Positions 9,736 through 17,659 of a stretch of 49,805 nt of DNA are shown here, in pieces. The position numbers were made by a program, and so were the translations under genes. This stretch comes from Deltaproteobacteria bacterium. GTDB taxonomy: Bacteria > Desulfobacterota > Syntrophia > Syntrophales > UBA2210. Position 1 is the stretch's first letter. Every line of letters begins with the position of its first letter. The stretch is from the NCBI GenBank assembly GCA_016933215.1, contig JAFGBH010000015.1, forward strand, positions 1 to 49,805, given 5' to 3'. The notes beneath the pieces are model-generated. The model had not been told where the DNA came from. It saw nothing but the letters and a program-made list of their open reading frames with translations, and did not search any database.

Positions 9736-10725
9736 ATGGATGTGCCGGATTTTGAACTGGATACATCCCTCTTAGGAAACTCGAAAACCCTTGATTCTAC
9801 GGTTTATTATGATCTCGTGATTGTTGGCGGCGGACCGGCGGCAATGAGTGCGGCGGTTTACGCTGCCCGCAAGATGTTGAATTGTGCGGTGATTACGAGG
9901 GATTTCGGCGGACAGGTACTTGAAACCTCCGAGATAGAGAACTGGCTGGGATTTCAGAGTATCAATGCGCGGGACCTTGTCGCTTCCTTCGTGGAACATG
10001 TGAATAATTTCGACATGGCGGTGGCTTCGGACATGGGCGTTGCCGGAATCGAAAAAGAGGGTGATATCTTCAGGATAAAAACAGAGGACGGGAATGTCTA
10101 TTCCGCAAGAGCAGTAATCCTGGCGACGGGTAAGCGCCACCGACCCCTGGCCGTACCGGGAGAAAAGGAACTGGTAGGGAGAGGTGTTGCCTACTGTGCG
10201 ACCTGCGATGCGCCCCTTTTTCGGGATAAAGAAGTAGTGGTGGTCGGCGGAGGAAACTCGGCCTTTACCACTGCGGTCGATCTCCTGAAGGTCGGGGCCG
10301 GTGTGGTCATGGTAAACTTTATCGAGGGATGGCAGGCCGACGAGGCTCTTCAGGAGCGGGTGCACCGGGCCGAAAATGCGAAACTCTTTGATTATCATCA
10401 GGTGGTAAGAATTGAGGGAAAGACCAGCGTCGAGGGGGTCGTGATACAGGAAAGAGAAAAGGGGGAAGAAAAACTGTTGAAGGTGGAGGGTGTCTTTGTG
10501 GAAATAGGCCTTCTTCCGAACAGCGAATCGGTGAAGAACCTGGTTGCCCTGAATGATCTCGGCGAGGTGATTATCGATTGTTCCTGCCGCACGGATGTGG
10601 AGGGGTTCTTCGGAGCGGGCGATGTGACCACCGTTCCCCATAAACAGATTATCATTTCGGCGGGCGAGGGGGCCAAGGCGGCGCTCTCGGCGTACGATTA
10701 TCTGATGAAACACGCATTTGTCTGA
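9736..10725 (+). CDS. FAD-dependent disulfide reductase, AhpF C-terminal/thioredoxin-reductase type
   Basis: A 329-residue flavoprotein with FAD-binding GGGPAAMSAA (residues 31-40), redox pair Cys154/Cys157 in YCATCDAP, a second nucleotide site VVGGGNSAFTTA, and FGAGDVTTVPHKQI at the C-terminal FAD contact. The NADPH-selecting HRRxxxR of classical thioredoxin reductase is missing; the region reads VNFIEGWQADEALQERV, close to the AhpF pattern, which suggests NADH or another donor. Start ATG 9736 is placed by GGGAGGTG at 9723-9730. The next gene begins 10 bases after the stop and encodes a two-fold thioredoxin-like selenoprotein, the expected electron acceptor. Together they look like an AhpF cut into two genes. 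Confidence 0.88.
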   Translation: MDVPDFELDTSLLGNSKTLDSTVYYDLVIVGGGPAAMSAAVYAARKMLNCAVITRDFGGQVLETSEIENWLGFQSINARDLVASFVEHVNNFDMAVASDMGVAGIEKEGDIFRIKTEDGNVYSARAVILATGKRHRPLAVPGEKELVGRGVAYCATCDAPLFRDKEVVVVGGGNSAFTTAVDLLKVGAGVVMVNFIEGWQADEALQERVHRAENAKLFDYHQVVRIEGKTSVEGVVIQEREKGEEKLLKVEGVFVEIGLLPNSESVKNLVALNDLGEVIIDCSCRTDVEGFFGAGDVTTVPHKQIIISAGEGAKAALSAYDYLMKHAFV

Positions 10726-10735
10726 GGAGGGCGTC

Positions 10736-11380
10736 ATGGCACTTATCAAGGAGAAGGACAGAGAAAAACTCATCGGTCTCATGAAGGCGATCGAGGAAGA
10801 CGTCAAAATCGTCATGTTCACCCAGGAAAACGAGTGTCAGCAATGCCAAACTACGAGAGAATTGCTCGAGGAGGTCGCCGCTTTATCGGAAAAGGTCTCT
10901 CTGGAGGTGCGCGACTTTGAGGCGGACGCTGAGGTGGCAAAAAAGTTAGGTGTCGATAAAATTCCGGCAACGCTCATTTTAGGGGAGAAAGACTACGGTA
11001 TCCGCTTTTACGGTGTTCCCGCCGGGTATGAATTTAACGTGCTTATCCAGGATATTCTGGACGTGGGGAAACGATCACCCGGGCTGGACAAAAAAACACT
11101 GAAGGTCCTGGCGTCAATAGATAAGCCCGTTCACCTGCAGGTCTTTATCTCTCCCACTTGACCTTACTGTCCCGGTGCGGTTCGTACCGCTCACAGATTT
11201 GCCATGGCGAATGATACTATCTCCGCCGATATGGTCTCGGGCTCCGAATTTCCCTTTCTCGTCGTAAAATATAATGTCAGTGGTGTTCCCCATACCGTCG
11301 TCAACGAGGAGCACGGCATCGTGGGCTCCCTCCCGGAGAAGGAATTTGCCGAGGAGATCGTAAAGGCCGTCGGTGTATAG
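10736..11380 (+). CDS. Glutaredoxin-like/AhpF N-domain-like selenoprotein with Sec-x-x-Cys (UGA at 11159-11161)
   Basis: A 214-residue protein with two thioredoxin folds, read through an in-frame TGA as selenocysteine. Fold 1 carries Cys34-Gln-Gln-Cys37 and cis-Pro in DKIPATLIL. Fold 2 begins at VHLQVFISPT, then Sec142-Pro-Tyr-Cys145-Pro-Gly-Ala-Val, followed by 70 further residues with the canonical SGVPHTVV cis-proline and ending at TAG 11378-11380. Stopping at the TGA would delete exactly the catalytic half of fold 2. The motif matches CxxCP of protein disulfide oxidoreductases and the AhpF N-terminal domain, with Sec in place of the first Cys. ATG 10736 follows GAGGAGG at 10724-10730. The predicted role is to take electrons from the upstream flavoprotein and deliver them to peroxiredoxins or disulfides. 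Confidence 0.88.
11159..11194 (+). promoter_or_regulatory. UGA recoding site with candidate bacterial SECIS hairpin
   Basis: Downstream of the UGA at 11159-11161, GTGCGGT (11175-11181) pairs with ACCGCTCAC (11186-11194) around a TCGT loop, with one bulged T. The apical loop starts about 20 bases after UGA, the spacing expected for an in-frame bacterial SECIS bound by SelB. Seen by eye; not folded computationally. Confidence 0.65.
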
Positions 11381-11440
11381 AGGCCCAATCCCAATCCTTA
11401 TTAATAAACGAAGCCCTATGATCCATAAGGACGATTCCGT

Positions 11441-12880
11441 ATGATATCCCTTCCCACCCATAAGACAAAGATCGTCTGTACTGTTGGTCCTGCCTCGAGG
11501 AGTTCGGCAGTCCTGACCGGTATGATGCGAAAGGGGATGAGCATTGCGAGGCTCAATTTTTCTCACGGAACCTTTGAGGAACACGAAAGGGATATCTCCG
11601 AAATTCGAGCGGCCGCTGCTTCACTTCAAAGGCCCTGTCCCCTCTTTGTGGACCTTCCGGGCCCCAAAATACGCGTGGGTGCACTTGAAAACGAGGCGGT
11701 TTTGCTGAAAAAAGGCGATGCCGTTACGATCACGACCCTGGATATCAGGGGAACACGTTCCATCATTCCCGTTACCTACACGAGACTTCCCGAAAGCGTT
11801 TCCCCCGGCAGTATTATCTACTTAAGCGATGGCTTCATAGAGTTGAGGGTCGAAGACGTTACCGGAAATGAAGTACGCTGCGTCGTTGTCGTGGGGGGAC
11901 AGCTCCTCAAGGGGAAAGGACTTAATCTTCCCGGAGCGAAGATGCTTGTCCCCTCTCTCACCGAACGTGATTTTGAACTTATGGAATTTGCCCTGAAAAT
12001 GGGAATTGGTATTTTTGGAATTTCCTTTGTCGAGTCGGCGGAGGATATCCTGAGGGCGAAGGAGTTTGCCGGAAGCAGGGGGAAATCGATCTATACGATT
12101 GCAAAGATCGAACGGACCGAGGCGGTTGAGAACATTGATTCCATCCTGGGTGTTACCGATGCCCTCATGATCGCCAGGGGAGATCTGGGTGTCGAGGTTC
12201 CTATAGAGGAGGTGCCCGCGCTCCAGAAGGAGCTGATTCGAAAGGCGAATCTTTGCTGCCGTCCCGTCATTACGGCGACGCAGATGCTGGAATCCATGGT
12301 GGACAATAACCGTCCCACCAGGGCCGAGGCGACCGATGTGGCAAATGCGATTCTCGACGGGACCGATGCCGTCATGCTCTCCGAGGAAACTGCCATAGGA
12401 AATTTTCCCGTGGAAACCGTAGAGATGATGGCAAAGATATCACGAAACATCGAAGGCAAAAGGAGAAGCATACGATCGACGTCATTTCTGCAGAATCTCC
12501 TTAGAGAGGAACTTCACAAAGGGAAAATTACCGTTCCCGATACCATTTCGCTCAACACATCAGAGGCTTCCGATGTGTTGGATGCGCCCTTTATCCTCGT
12601 TCCCACGTCGCAAGGCATGACCGCCCGACGTATCTCCCGTTTCAGGCCCGAGAGCTGGATACTTGCCGTTAATGAAGATCAGCGTATCTGCGATTTCGCC
12701 TTCTTCTCCTACGGGGTCTATCCCGTTATTATGGATGCATCCGGTGATGAATGGTCCGGGGATTTCGTTGAATATCTCAAAGATTCCGGTCTTGTGCGTA
12801 CGGGGGAGAGGATTATAGTTACGGAGGGGAAATATTCAAAAGAGGCGGGTACCGATTCTCTCGGTGTCATAACCGTCTAA
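11441..12880 (+). CDS. pyk: Pyruvate kinase
   Basis: Converts phosphoenolpyruvate and ADP to pyruvate and ATP in the cytoplasm. The 479-residue protein has the N-terminal KTKIVCTVGPASRS, substrate loop ARLNFSHGT, FVDLPGPKIRVG, the active-site lysine region TIAKIERTEAVENI, the signature MIARGDLGVEVP, and TATQMLESMVDNNRPTRAEATD. The C-terminal allosteric domain is present, although divergent. AAGGA lies eight bases before ATG 11441. It follows the selenoprotein gene by 60 bases without a visible terminator, so it may be on the same transcript. Together with AclBA-derived oxaloacetate it belongs to the C3/C4 branch of central metabolism. Confidence 0.93.
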   Translation: MISLPTHKTKIVCTVGPASRSSAVLTGMMRKGMSIARLNFSHGTFEEHERDISEIRAAAASLQRPCPLFVDLPGPKIRVGALENEAVLLKKGDAVTITTLDIRGTRSIIPVTYTRLPESVSPGSIIYLSDGFIELRVEDVTGNEVRCVVVVGGQLLKGKGLNLPGAKMLVPSLTERDFELMEFALKMGIGIFGISFVESAEDILRAKEFAGSRGKSIYTIAKIERTEAVENIDSILGVTDALMIARGDLGVEVPIEEVPALQKELIRKANLCCRPVITATQMLESMVDNNRPTRAEATDVANAILDGTDAVMLSEETAIGNFPVETVEMMAKISRNIEGKRRSIRSTSFLQNLLREELHKGKITVPDTISLNTSEASDVLDAPFILVPTSQGMTARRISRFRPESWILAVNEDQRICDFAFFSYGVYPVIMDASGDEWSGDFVEYLKDSGLVRTGERIIVTEGKYSKEAGTDSLGVITV

Positions 12881-13005
12881 CCGAGAAGTGCTCTGCCCCG
12901 TTTTATCTTCAGATGATACAGGCAAAGAGAACCCGGTATCTTTTTTATCTATTGATTGCTATGATGCCCCCGCGTGAACAGGAAAAACGATACGAGGAAC
13001 TATCC

Positions 13006-14823
13006 ATGTATGGAAATAACGGAATGATACTGAAGGTAAATTTAAGTACCGGTGAAATGAATGAGGAACCGTTCGACCGGGAATTCTATATGCAGTATCT
13101 TGGCGGAAATGGTCTCATTGCGAGGCTTATATACGATAACGTGCCTCCCTCCGTGAACCCTCTGGAACCCGAAAACAGCATCGTCTTCGCCGTGGGTCCC
13201 CTGACTGACACGCCCGTCTGGGGAACAAGCAGAGGACATGTAGGGACGATTTCTCCCCAAACGGGCCTTTTCTGTGACTCCAATTATGGCGGCGACTTCG
13301 GGATGGCAATAAAGCGGACCGGGTATGATGCAATCTATATAACTGGGAGATCTCCGAAACCGGTCTATCTCTCTGTGACGAAGGGAGAAGCAGAACTGAA
13401 GGATGCCGGTATCTACTGGGGCAAAACGACAGAGGAAACGATTGATGCAGTGGAAGAATCGGCGGGGAAGGGCGCCGTCGCATCTGCCATAGGGCCCGCC
13501 GGTGAAAAGGAGATTGTCTTCGCAAATATTATATGTGGCGGCAAGAGAAGAGGTGCTGCCGGCAGGGGTGGCATGGGGGCCGTTCTAGGGTCAAAGAATC
13601 TCAAGGCCATTGTTGCCGGTGGGGGCCGGAAAACCCGGATTGCCGATACAGAGGGCCTGAAGAATATTCTCAGAGAACGCCTTCCCGATCTCAAGAAAAA
13701 CAAGGGAGCAATGACAAAGACGGGGACAACGGCGCTGGTCGATATGGTAAATTCGAAAGGTATGCTCGGCACGCATAATAATACGAGGGAAACCTTTGAA
13801 TATGCGAAGGATATTTCGGGTGACAACTTTTTAAAAACCTATAAGGACAAGAATACGGCATGTCATGGCTGCGTCATCGCCTGCGGACAGAAAGTAAACG
13901 TCACAGAAGGTGATTACTCCGGTGAGAGTGTCAAGATGCCTGAATATGAGACGCTTTACGCCATGGGGTCAATGCTCGATAATCACGACATCAACACAAT
14001 ATTCAACGGCAATCATATCTGTGATCTCATGGGCATCGACACCATCTCTATGGGAGTAACCCTTGCCTTTGTGGCCGAATGCATGGAACGGGGGATTATC
14101 ACGGAAGATGAGATCGAAGGCAGGGTCGATTTTAACGACGGCAAGGGAATGGTGGAGTTGATCAAGAAGACGGCCGGGAAAGAGGGAATCGGGAAATTCC
14201 TTGCCCTCGGCTCTCACAGATTAGCAAATCTGATAGGGAAAGAGTCCTACAAATATCTCTATGCGGTTCAGGGGCTTGAGTGTGCCGGCCACTCGGCGAG
14301 AGGACTGAGGGGAATGTCTCTCGCCTACTCAACGTCCACGAGGGGCGGAAGCCACCATGATGCGCGTCCAAATTATCCGGAGCACTCCCATCCCGACCCG
14401 GGTTTTGATGGGATACCTGAGTATGTGGCGGAAAGTCAGTATTTTACAGCTGTAGGAGATTCGCTTGTCATCTGTCGCTTTATTGCGGAGGGAATGATGG
14501 GGCCGAGTGCGGTCGGTGAGAATATGGTAAAAATCCTCAACTGCGTGACGGGGTGGAATATTGGAATCGATGATCTCAGGAAAATCGGGGAGCGAATCTA
14601 TAATCTGGAGCGGCTCATAAACGTGAAGCGCGGGGCGAGCCGTAAGAACGATGTTCTCCCTTACAGGGTCATGACTGAGCCGATTCCAGACGGTCCGGCG
14701 AAGGGAAGATATGTTCCCCGGGAAGCACTCGATAAAATGCTTGACAGGTATTACGAACTGAGGGGGTGGAACGCCGAAGGGATACCCACGGAGGGAAAGC
14801 TCAAAGAACTCGGCTTGAACTGA
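13006..14823 (+). CDS. Aldehyde:ferredoxin oxidoreductase (tungsten-bispterin enzyme)
   Basis: Oxidises aldehydes to acids with ferredoxin, or reduces acids with low-potential ferredoxin; cytoplasmic. From ATG 13006 the protein has 605 residues, like the Pyrococcus enzyme. The proximal [4Fe-4S] ligands appear as Cys286, Cys289 and Cys293 (ACHGCVIACGQ) plus Cys490 (DSLVICRF), with the same spacing as in the archaeal protein. The pterin-binding signature GRGGMGAVLGSKNLKAI is near residue 187. An upstream in-frame ATG at 12913 would add 31 residues with no family match; GAGGA at 12994-12998 supports 13006. Substrate specificity within the AOR family (AOR, FOR, GOR, benzoyl-CoA-reductase-like) cannot be fixed from sequence. 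Confidence 0.9.
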   Translation: MYGNNGMILKVNLSTGEMNEEPFDREFYMQYLGGNGLIARLIYDNVPPSVNPLEPENSIVFAVGPLTDTPVWGTSRGHVGTISPQTGLFCDSNYGGDFGMAIKRTGYDAIYITGRSPKPVYLSVTKGEAELKDAGIYWGKTTEETIDAVEESAGKGAVASAIGPAGEKEIVFANIICGGKRRGAAGRGGMGAVLGSKNLKAIVAGGGRKTRIADTEGLKNILRERLPDLKKNKGAMTKTGTTALVDMVNSKGMLGTHNNTRETFEYAKDISGDNFLKTYKDKNTACHGCVIACGQKVNVTEGDYSGESVKMPEYETLYAMGSMLDNHDINTIFNGNHICDLMGIDTISMGVTLAFVAECMERGIITEDEIEGRVDFNDGKGMVELIKKTAGKEGIGKFLALGSHRLANLIGKESYKYLYAVQGLECAGHSARGLRGMSLAYSTSTRGGSHHDARPNYPEHSHPDPGFDGIPEYVAESQYFTAVGDSLVICRFIAEGMMGPSAVGENMVKILNCVTGWNIGIDDLRKIGERIYNLERLINVKRGASRKNDVLPYRVMTEPIPDGPAKGRYVPREALDKMLDRYYELRGWNAEGIPTEGKLKELGLN

Positions 14824-14842
14824 AATGTTACTCCTCTCCCTT

Positions 14843-15757
14843 TTATACGGGGTAGAGCCATTTGCTGAAGCGATCGTCTTCGCCGGAGACGACTTCATTC
14901 ATAATATCTGAGAGTTTTTTCGTAATGGGTCCCGGTATTTCTTCAAAGACACGCTCTTCCATCCGTTTTACGGGGAGGATCTTTTTCGGAGTGCCGGAGA
15001 GGAAAATCTCGTCGGCCTCGTAAATAATATTCCTCGGCAGCTTGTCTTCCACGGTCTTGATCCCTGTTTCCCTTGCCGCTTCGAGGATTGAGCGCCTCGT
15101 AATACCATTTAATATTGTGCCGAGTGCCGGCGTTATAAGGGTATTGCCCTTAATCAAGAATATCGATTCCGTGGCCCCCTCTGCGAGAAAGCCCTCATCA
15201 TCGCACATAATTGCATAATCGAAGCCCCGATCTTTTGCATCGTTTCTCGCCATAATACCATTCAGGTAGTTGGCGGCAACCTTTGCCTCTGTGGGTACCA
15301 TCCGGGGGCTGAGCTTTTCCCATTTTGAGACGCAGACGGCGGCACCCTCTTTCAAAGATACAGCAAGGTCCGGCATGTCCTTTTCGGGGCTGAGTATGAA
15401 GATGGCCAGATCAAGCCTCTTTTGAGGATAGGTGGTCTCGAAGGATATCTGCGGAAAGAAGCCGATTATTTTAATAAATCCCTCTTTAAGCTTATTTTTT
15501 TGTACCGTTTTCCTGACCGCATCGAAGATGGCTTCTCTCGAGAGGGGAAGCTCCATGTCGAGCAAATTTGCCGTCTCGAGAAGACGGCTGATATGGTCGT
15601 CGAGTCTGAAGATGAAGCGGCCCTTTTTTGTGGTATGAAAACCGAGCACCTCGAAGATTGCAGAACCGCGTCCGAAGCTGTGACACATGATATGCACTGT
15701 CGCCTCGTTCCATTTTATGAAGCTTCCGTTGAGAAAAACTTGAGAATTACTATTCAT
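14843..15757 (-). CDS. Class IV PLP aminotransferase (branched-chain/D-amino-acid type)
   Basis: A 304-residue fold-type IV aminotransferase. The N-terminus (QVFLNGSFIKWNEATVHIMCHS) and SFGRGSAIFEVLGF match the IlvE/Dat/PabC family. The PLP lysine is in PTEAKVAANYLNG near residue 155, the phosphate-binding Glu is in FLAEGATESIFLI, and the TPALGTILNGITRRSI segment binds the cofactor phosphate. Branched-chain transaminase activity is the most frequent function for this length, but D-alanine transaminase or aminodeoxychorismate lyase cannot be excluded. AAAGGAGC precedes ATG 15757. It is convergent with AOR, 19 bases apart, with no obvious terminator between. Confidence 0.85.
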   Translation of the reverse strand: MNSNSQVFLNGSFIKWNEATVHIMCHSFGRGSAIFEVLGFHTTKKGRFIFRLDDHISRLLETANLLDMELPLSREAIFDAVRKTVQKNKLKEGFIKIIGFFPQISFETTYPQKRLDLAIFILSPEKDMPDLAVSLKEGAAVCVSKWEKLSPRMVPTEAKVAANYLNGIMARNDAKDRGFDYAIMCDDEGFLAEGATESIFLIKGNTLITPALGTILNGITRRSILEAARETGIKTVEDKLPRNIIYEADEIFLSGTPKKILPVKRMEERVFEEIPGPITKKLSDIMNEVVSGEDDRFSKWLYPV

Positions 15758-15878
15758 GAACAGCTCCTTTGCAAATAATCTTCCCCTTCTCGTTCGACGA
15801 TTGTATCTTCGCGTAAATGGTGGACACTATCATGAAAGAAATTTTGACTTCAAGATAAAATGTAATGTTGTTCTATCG

Positions 15879-16025
15879 CTATGTCTGATAGGTCCTTGAA
15901 ATTTCCTCGAAGGAACGCATCAAACCGACGATACCTGTAAAATTACCCGCGATTTTGATGCCCCTAATCTTGCTGCCTTCCCTGTTTACAGGCAGCACAT
16001 ACCCCTTAGGCATACAAAAAGGCAT
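15879..16025 (-). CDS. Small ORF of unknown function (possible gene remnant)
   Basis: A 48-codon frame downstream of the hesB-like gene, starting MPFCMPKGYVLPV and containing RGIKIAGNFTGIVGLM, ending at TAG 15881-15879. Codon choice resembles the neighbours (mostly G/C or standard third positions) and the reading looks protein-like. There is no clear RBS, and its start lies inside the hesB terminator hairpin. The frame stays open upstream to 16106. It may be a short real gene of the arsenic operon, the tail of a decayed gene, or chance. I do not recognise a family. The rest of the 15758-16077 gap shows nothing else except the terminator. Confidence 0.3.
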   Translation of the reverse strand: MPFCMPKGYVLPVNREGSKIRGIKIAGNFTGIVGLMRSFEEISRTYQT

Positions 16026-16055
16026 TGCACATTCATCATCATGCGCAATGCCTTT
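16016..16055 (-). terminator. Intrinsic terminator after the arsM-arsR-hesB operon
   Basis: An 11-bp perfect stem, AAAGGCATTGC (16045-16055 on the minus strand) with its complement (16018-16028), encloses a 16-base loop and is followed on the minus strand by TTTTT. It lies 23 bases past the hesB-like stop. Confidence 0.7.
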
Positions 16056-16077
16056 ACTATAGGTATATATCCCGCCC

Positions 16078-16392
16078 CTAACAGGAGCAGCAGGAGCCGC
16101 AAGCGCTCATCGCCTTCAGGTTTCCCTTTATGGAAAACCCCGTGCCCCTGGCGGAGGTCACATAATCCACACGAACGGGCTTGACCTCTTCGAGCAGCCT
16201 TTTTTCAATGATAAACCGTGTGCCATTCTCGTCAAAAATCTCATCACTTTCACGTGACTCATCCAGAGCCATCACAAGAGACGGACCTGCTCACCCGCCT
16301 TCGGAAAGCAATACCCGAACCGGTGCATTTTCTCCGCGCTCCTCGAGGATTTTTTTGATCTCTTCCTGTGCTTTTTCCGATACTTCAAACAT
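16078..16392 (-). CDS. HesB/IscA-like selenoprotein (UGA at 16293-16291)
   Basis: A 104-residue A-type iron-sulfur carrier-like protein. Reading starts at ATG 16392 (RBS AAGGAGAT) with MFEVSEKAQEEIKKILEE, passes LLSEGG, then in-frame TGA as residue 34, then AGPSLVMALDE. In cysteine homologs this position is Cys (GGCAGPSL...ALDE), the first metal ligand of the HesB/IscA fold, so selenocysteine is the natural reading. The C-terminus ends ACGSCCSC, replacing the CGC(G) pair of IscA with four cysteines. HesB-like proteins are an established bacterial selenoprotein family. It follows arsR by 87 bases, in an operon with another UGA-containing gene, arsM. The role may be Fe-S or metalloid handling; no experimental function is assigned to this Sec form. 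Confidence 0.87.
16254..16293 (-). promoter_or_regulatory. UGA recoding site of hesB-like gene with candidate SECIS structures
   Basis: Two hairpins compete behind the UGA. One pairs AGG-t-CCGTC with GATGG-c-TCT (16288-16265) and puts its TCTTGT loop only 11 bases after UGA. The other pairs GTG...GCTC with GAGT-CAC (16275-16254) and puts a TGGAT loop about 25 bases after UGA, closer to the usual SECIS spacing. Which one forms was not computed. Confidence 0.45.
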
Positions 16393-16479
16393 GCTATTTA
16401 TCTCCTTATATTGATAACGGTATCTTTTTTACACATCTCATTGTTCTTCCCCTGTTTTCCCTCTCGTCTCTACTGTTGC

Positions 16480-16824
16480 CTATCCCTCCTGAAGAGATCT
16501 CTTGATAAGGGCCTCATAAAATTCCAGGATACCCCCTATCAGGCAGTAGCAGACCCGGGGTCCGTCAATGGTCCCCTCGATCCATCCCGTCTCTTTCAGG
16601 ATCTTCAGATGCTGTGAAACGCTCGATTGGGCCAAGGGAAGAGCGTTCACGATATCGCCACAGATACATCTCTCGTGTGGGGTCTGATGAGCGAGGATTT
16701 TTATTGTCTCGATACGTGCGGGATGGGCAAGCCCCTTGGAGAGTTTCGCAAGGGTTGATTTTCTCTCCTCAAGAGAAAGTGTCTCTATATTCGGAAGTTT
16801 TCTGCTCTCGCCGCAGTTCATCAT
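16480..16824 (-). CDS. arsR: ArsR-family metalloregulator
   Basis: A 114-residue winged-helix repressor. After LAHPARIETIKIL comes the metal-site helix ERCICGDIV with Cys-x-Cys, as in arsenite sensors (ELCVCDL type), then the recognition helix QSSVSQHLKILKETG and the wing GPRVCYCL. The start is set at ATG 16824, whose ATGA overlaps the true stop of arsM, giving translational coupling; an upstream open frame to 16920 is the arsM tail in another frame. Reading arsM only to its internal TGA would hide this overlap. It probably represses its own operon through the inverted repeat at 17667-17688. Confidence 0.88.
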   Translation of the reverse strand: MMNCGESRKLPNIETLSLEERKSTLAKLSKGLAHPARIETIKILAHQTPHERCICGDIVNALPLAQSSVSQHLKILKETGWIEGTIDGPRVCYCLIGGILEFYEALIKRSLQEG

Positions 16825-17648
16825 TTCTGCTCGGTTCGCTCCCCGCTTATTCTCAGAGGCTTTAAGGCCCTTATGTAGGCGGAAAATACAAGCTGTTCCG
16901 CCCGCGGAGCGACGTTCCATCCCTCGATTATTTCCTCGCTGTTGTCTTTCCGCGTTATTAATATGTGTTCAAATTTTTCCCTGTCAAGGATATTTCTCAC
17001 CTCTCCGGGTGAGATCGCACCGGCAATTCACCCCACGTATGCCGCGGGATCCTCTGTTATCTCCCGGGGAAGGTCTCCCGAGCGCAACACATCGGATATA
17101 ACGATTCGGCCACCCGGTTTCAGGACCCTGAAAATTTCCCCGTAGACCGATTCCTTGTCGGGGGAGAGATTTATAACGCAGTTTGAGAGAACGACATCAA
17201 TGGTGCCGCTCTCGACGGGCAGATTTTCAATTTCACCCAGACGGAACATAACATTGGATGCCTTATGGTCAATCGCGTTTCTCTCTGCCTTTTCTATCAT
17301 CTCCGGTGTCATATCGATTCCTGTGACCCGTCCCGTTTCCCCAACCTCTTTCGCGGCGAGAAGGGCATCGAATCCGGCCCCGCTCCCCAGATCGAGAACG
17401 CTTTCTCCCTTCTTTAATCCCGCCATCGACAGAGGGCTTCCGCATCCGAGGCCGAGATTTGCCTGGCCCGGTCCGAGGGCAAGCTGATCGACGGAGTAGT
17501 CGATCTTTTTCCCCGTATCAAGGATTCCCGCAAGGATTGAGGGTCCGCAACAGCCGGCCGAACATCCCAAACCTGCCGCCCGGGCCATATCGGCATAACT
17601 TTTTTTGACCTGAATTTTGATTCTATCCCGCAACGATTCCATATACAT
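16821..17648 (-). CDS. arsM: Arsenite S-adenosylmethyltransferase, selenoprotein (UGA at 17030-17028)
   Basis: A 275-residue SAM-dependent methyltransferase that methylates As(III). Visible are LGLGCGSP (Cys69), the SAM loop VLDLGSGAGFDALLAA, VLSNCVINLSPDK (Cys157) and LKPGGRIVISDV. After EDPAAYVG the frame meets TGA as residue 207, then continues IAGAISPGEVRNIL...GWNVAPRAEQLVFSAYIRALKP to the tandem TGATGA at 16823. Counting against algal ArsM, Cys69, Cys157 and residue 207 line up with Cys72, Cys174 and Cys224, the arsenic ligands; spacing 157-207 equals 174-224. Selenocysteine therefore replaces an arsenic-binding cysteine. RBS AGAAGG precedes ATG 17648. It is the first gene of the arsM-arsR-hesB operon. 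Confidence 0.88.
16995..17030 (-). promoter_or_regulatory. UGA recoding site of arsM with candidate SECIS hairpin
   Basis: Behind the UGA (17030-17028), TCTCACC (17014-17008) and GGTGAGA (17001-16995) form a perfect 7-bp stem around the loop CGGAGA. The loop begins about 20 bases after UGA, as expected for a SelB-dependent bacterial SECIS. Confidence 0.7.
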
Positions 17649-17659
17649 CCTGACCTTCT

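Noticed and set aside
9772-10821. Minus-strand ORF of 349 codons
   Set aside because: It is a shadow of the AhpF/TrxB-like flavoprotein and overlaps the start of the selenoprotein; composition is atypical and no motif is visible.
12913-13005. Upstream ATG extension of the aldehyde:ferredoxin oxidoreductase
   Set aside because: The extra 31 residues have no family match, and GAGGA before ATG 13006 gives the standard 605-residue enzyme.
11159-17030. Premature stops in the glutaredoxin-like, HesB-like and ArsM genes taken as pseudogenes or frameshifts
   Set aside because: All three stops are TGA, replace exactly the expected cysteine, keep the frame on both sides and have a hairpin behind them; three independent decay events of this kind are unlikely.
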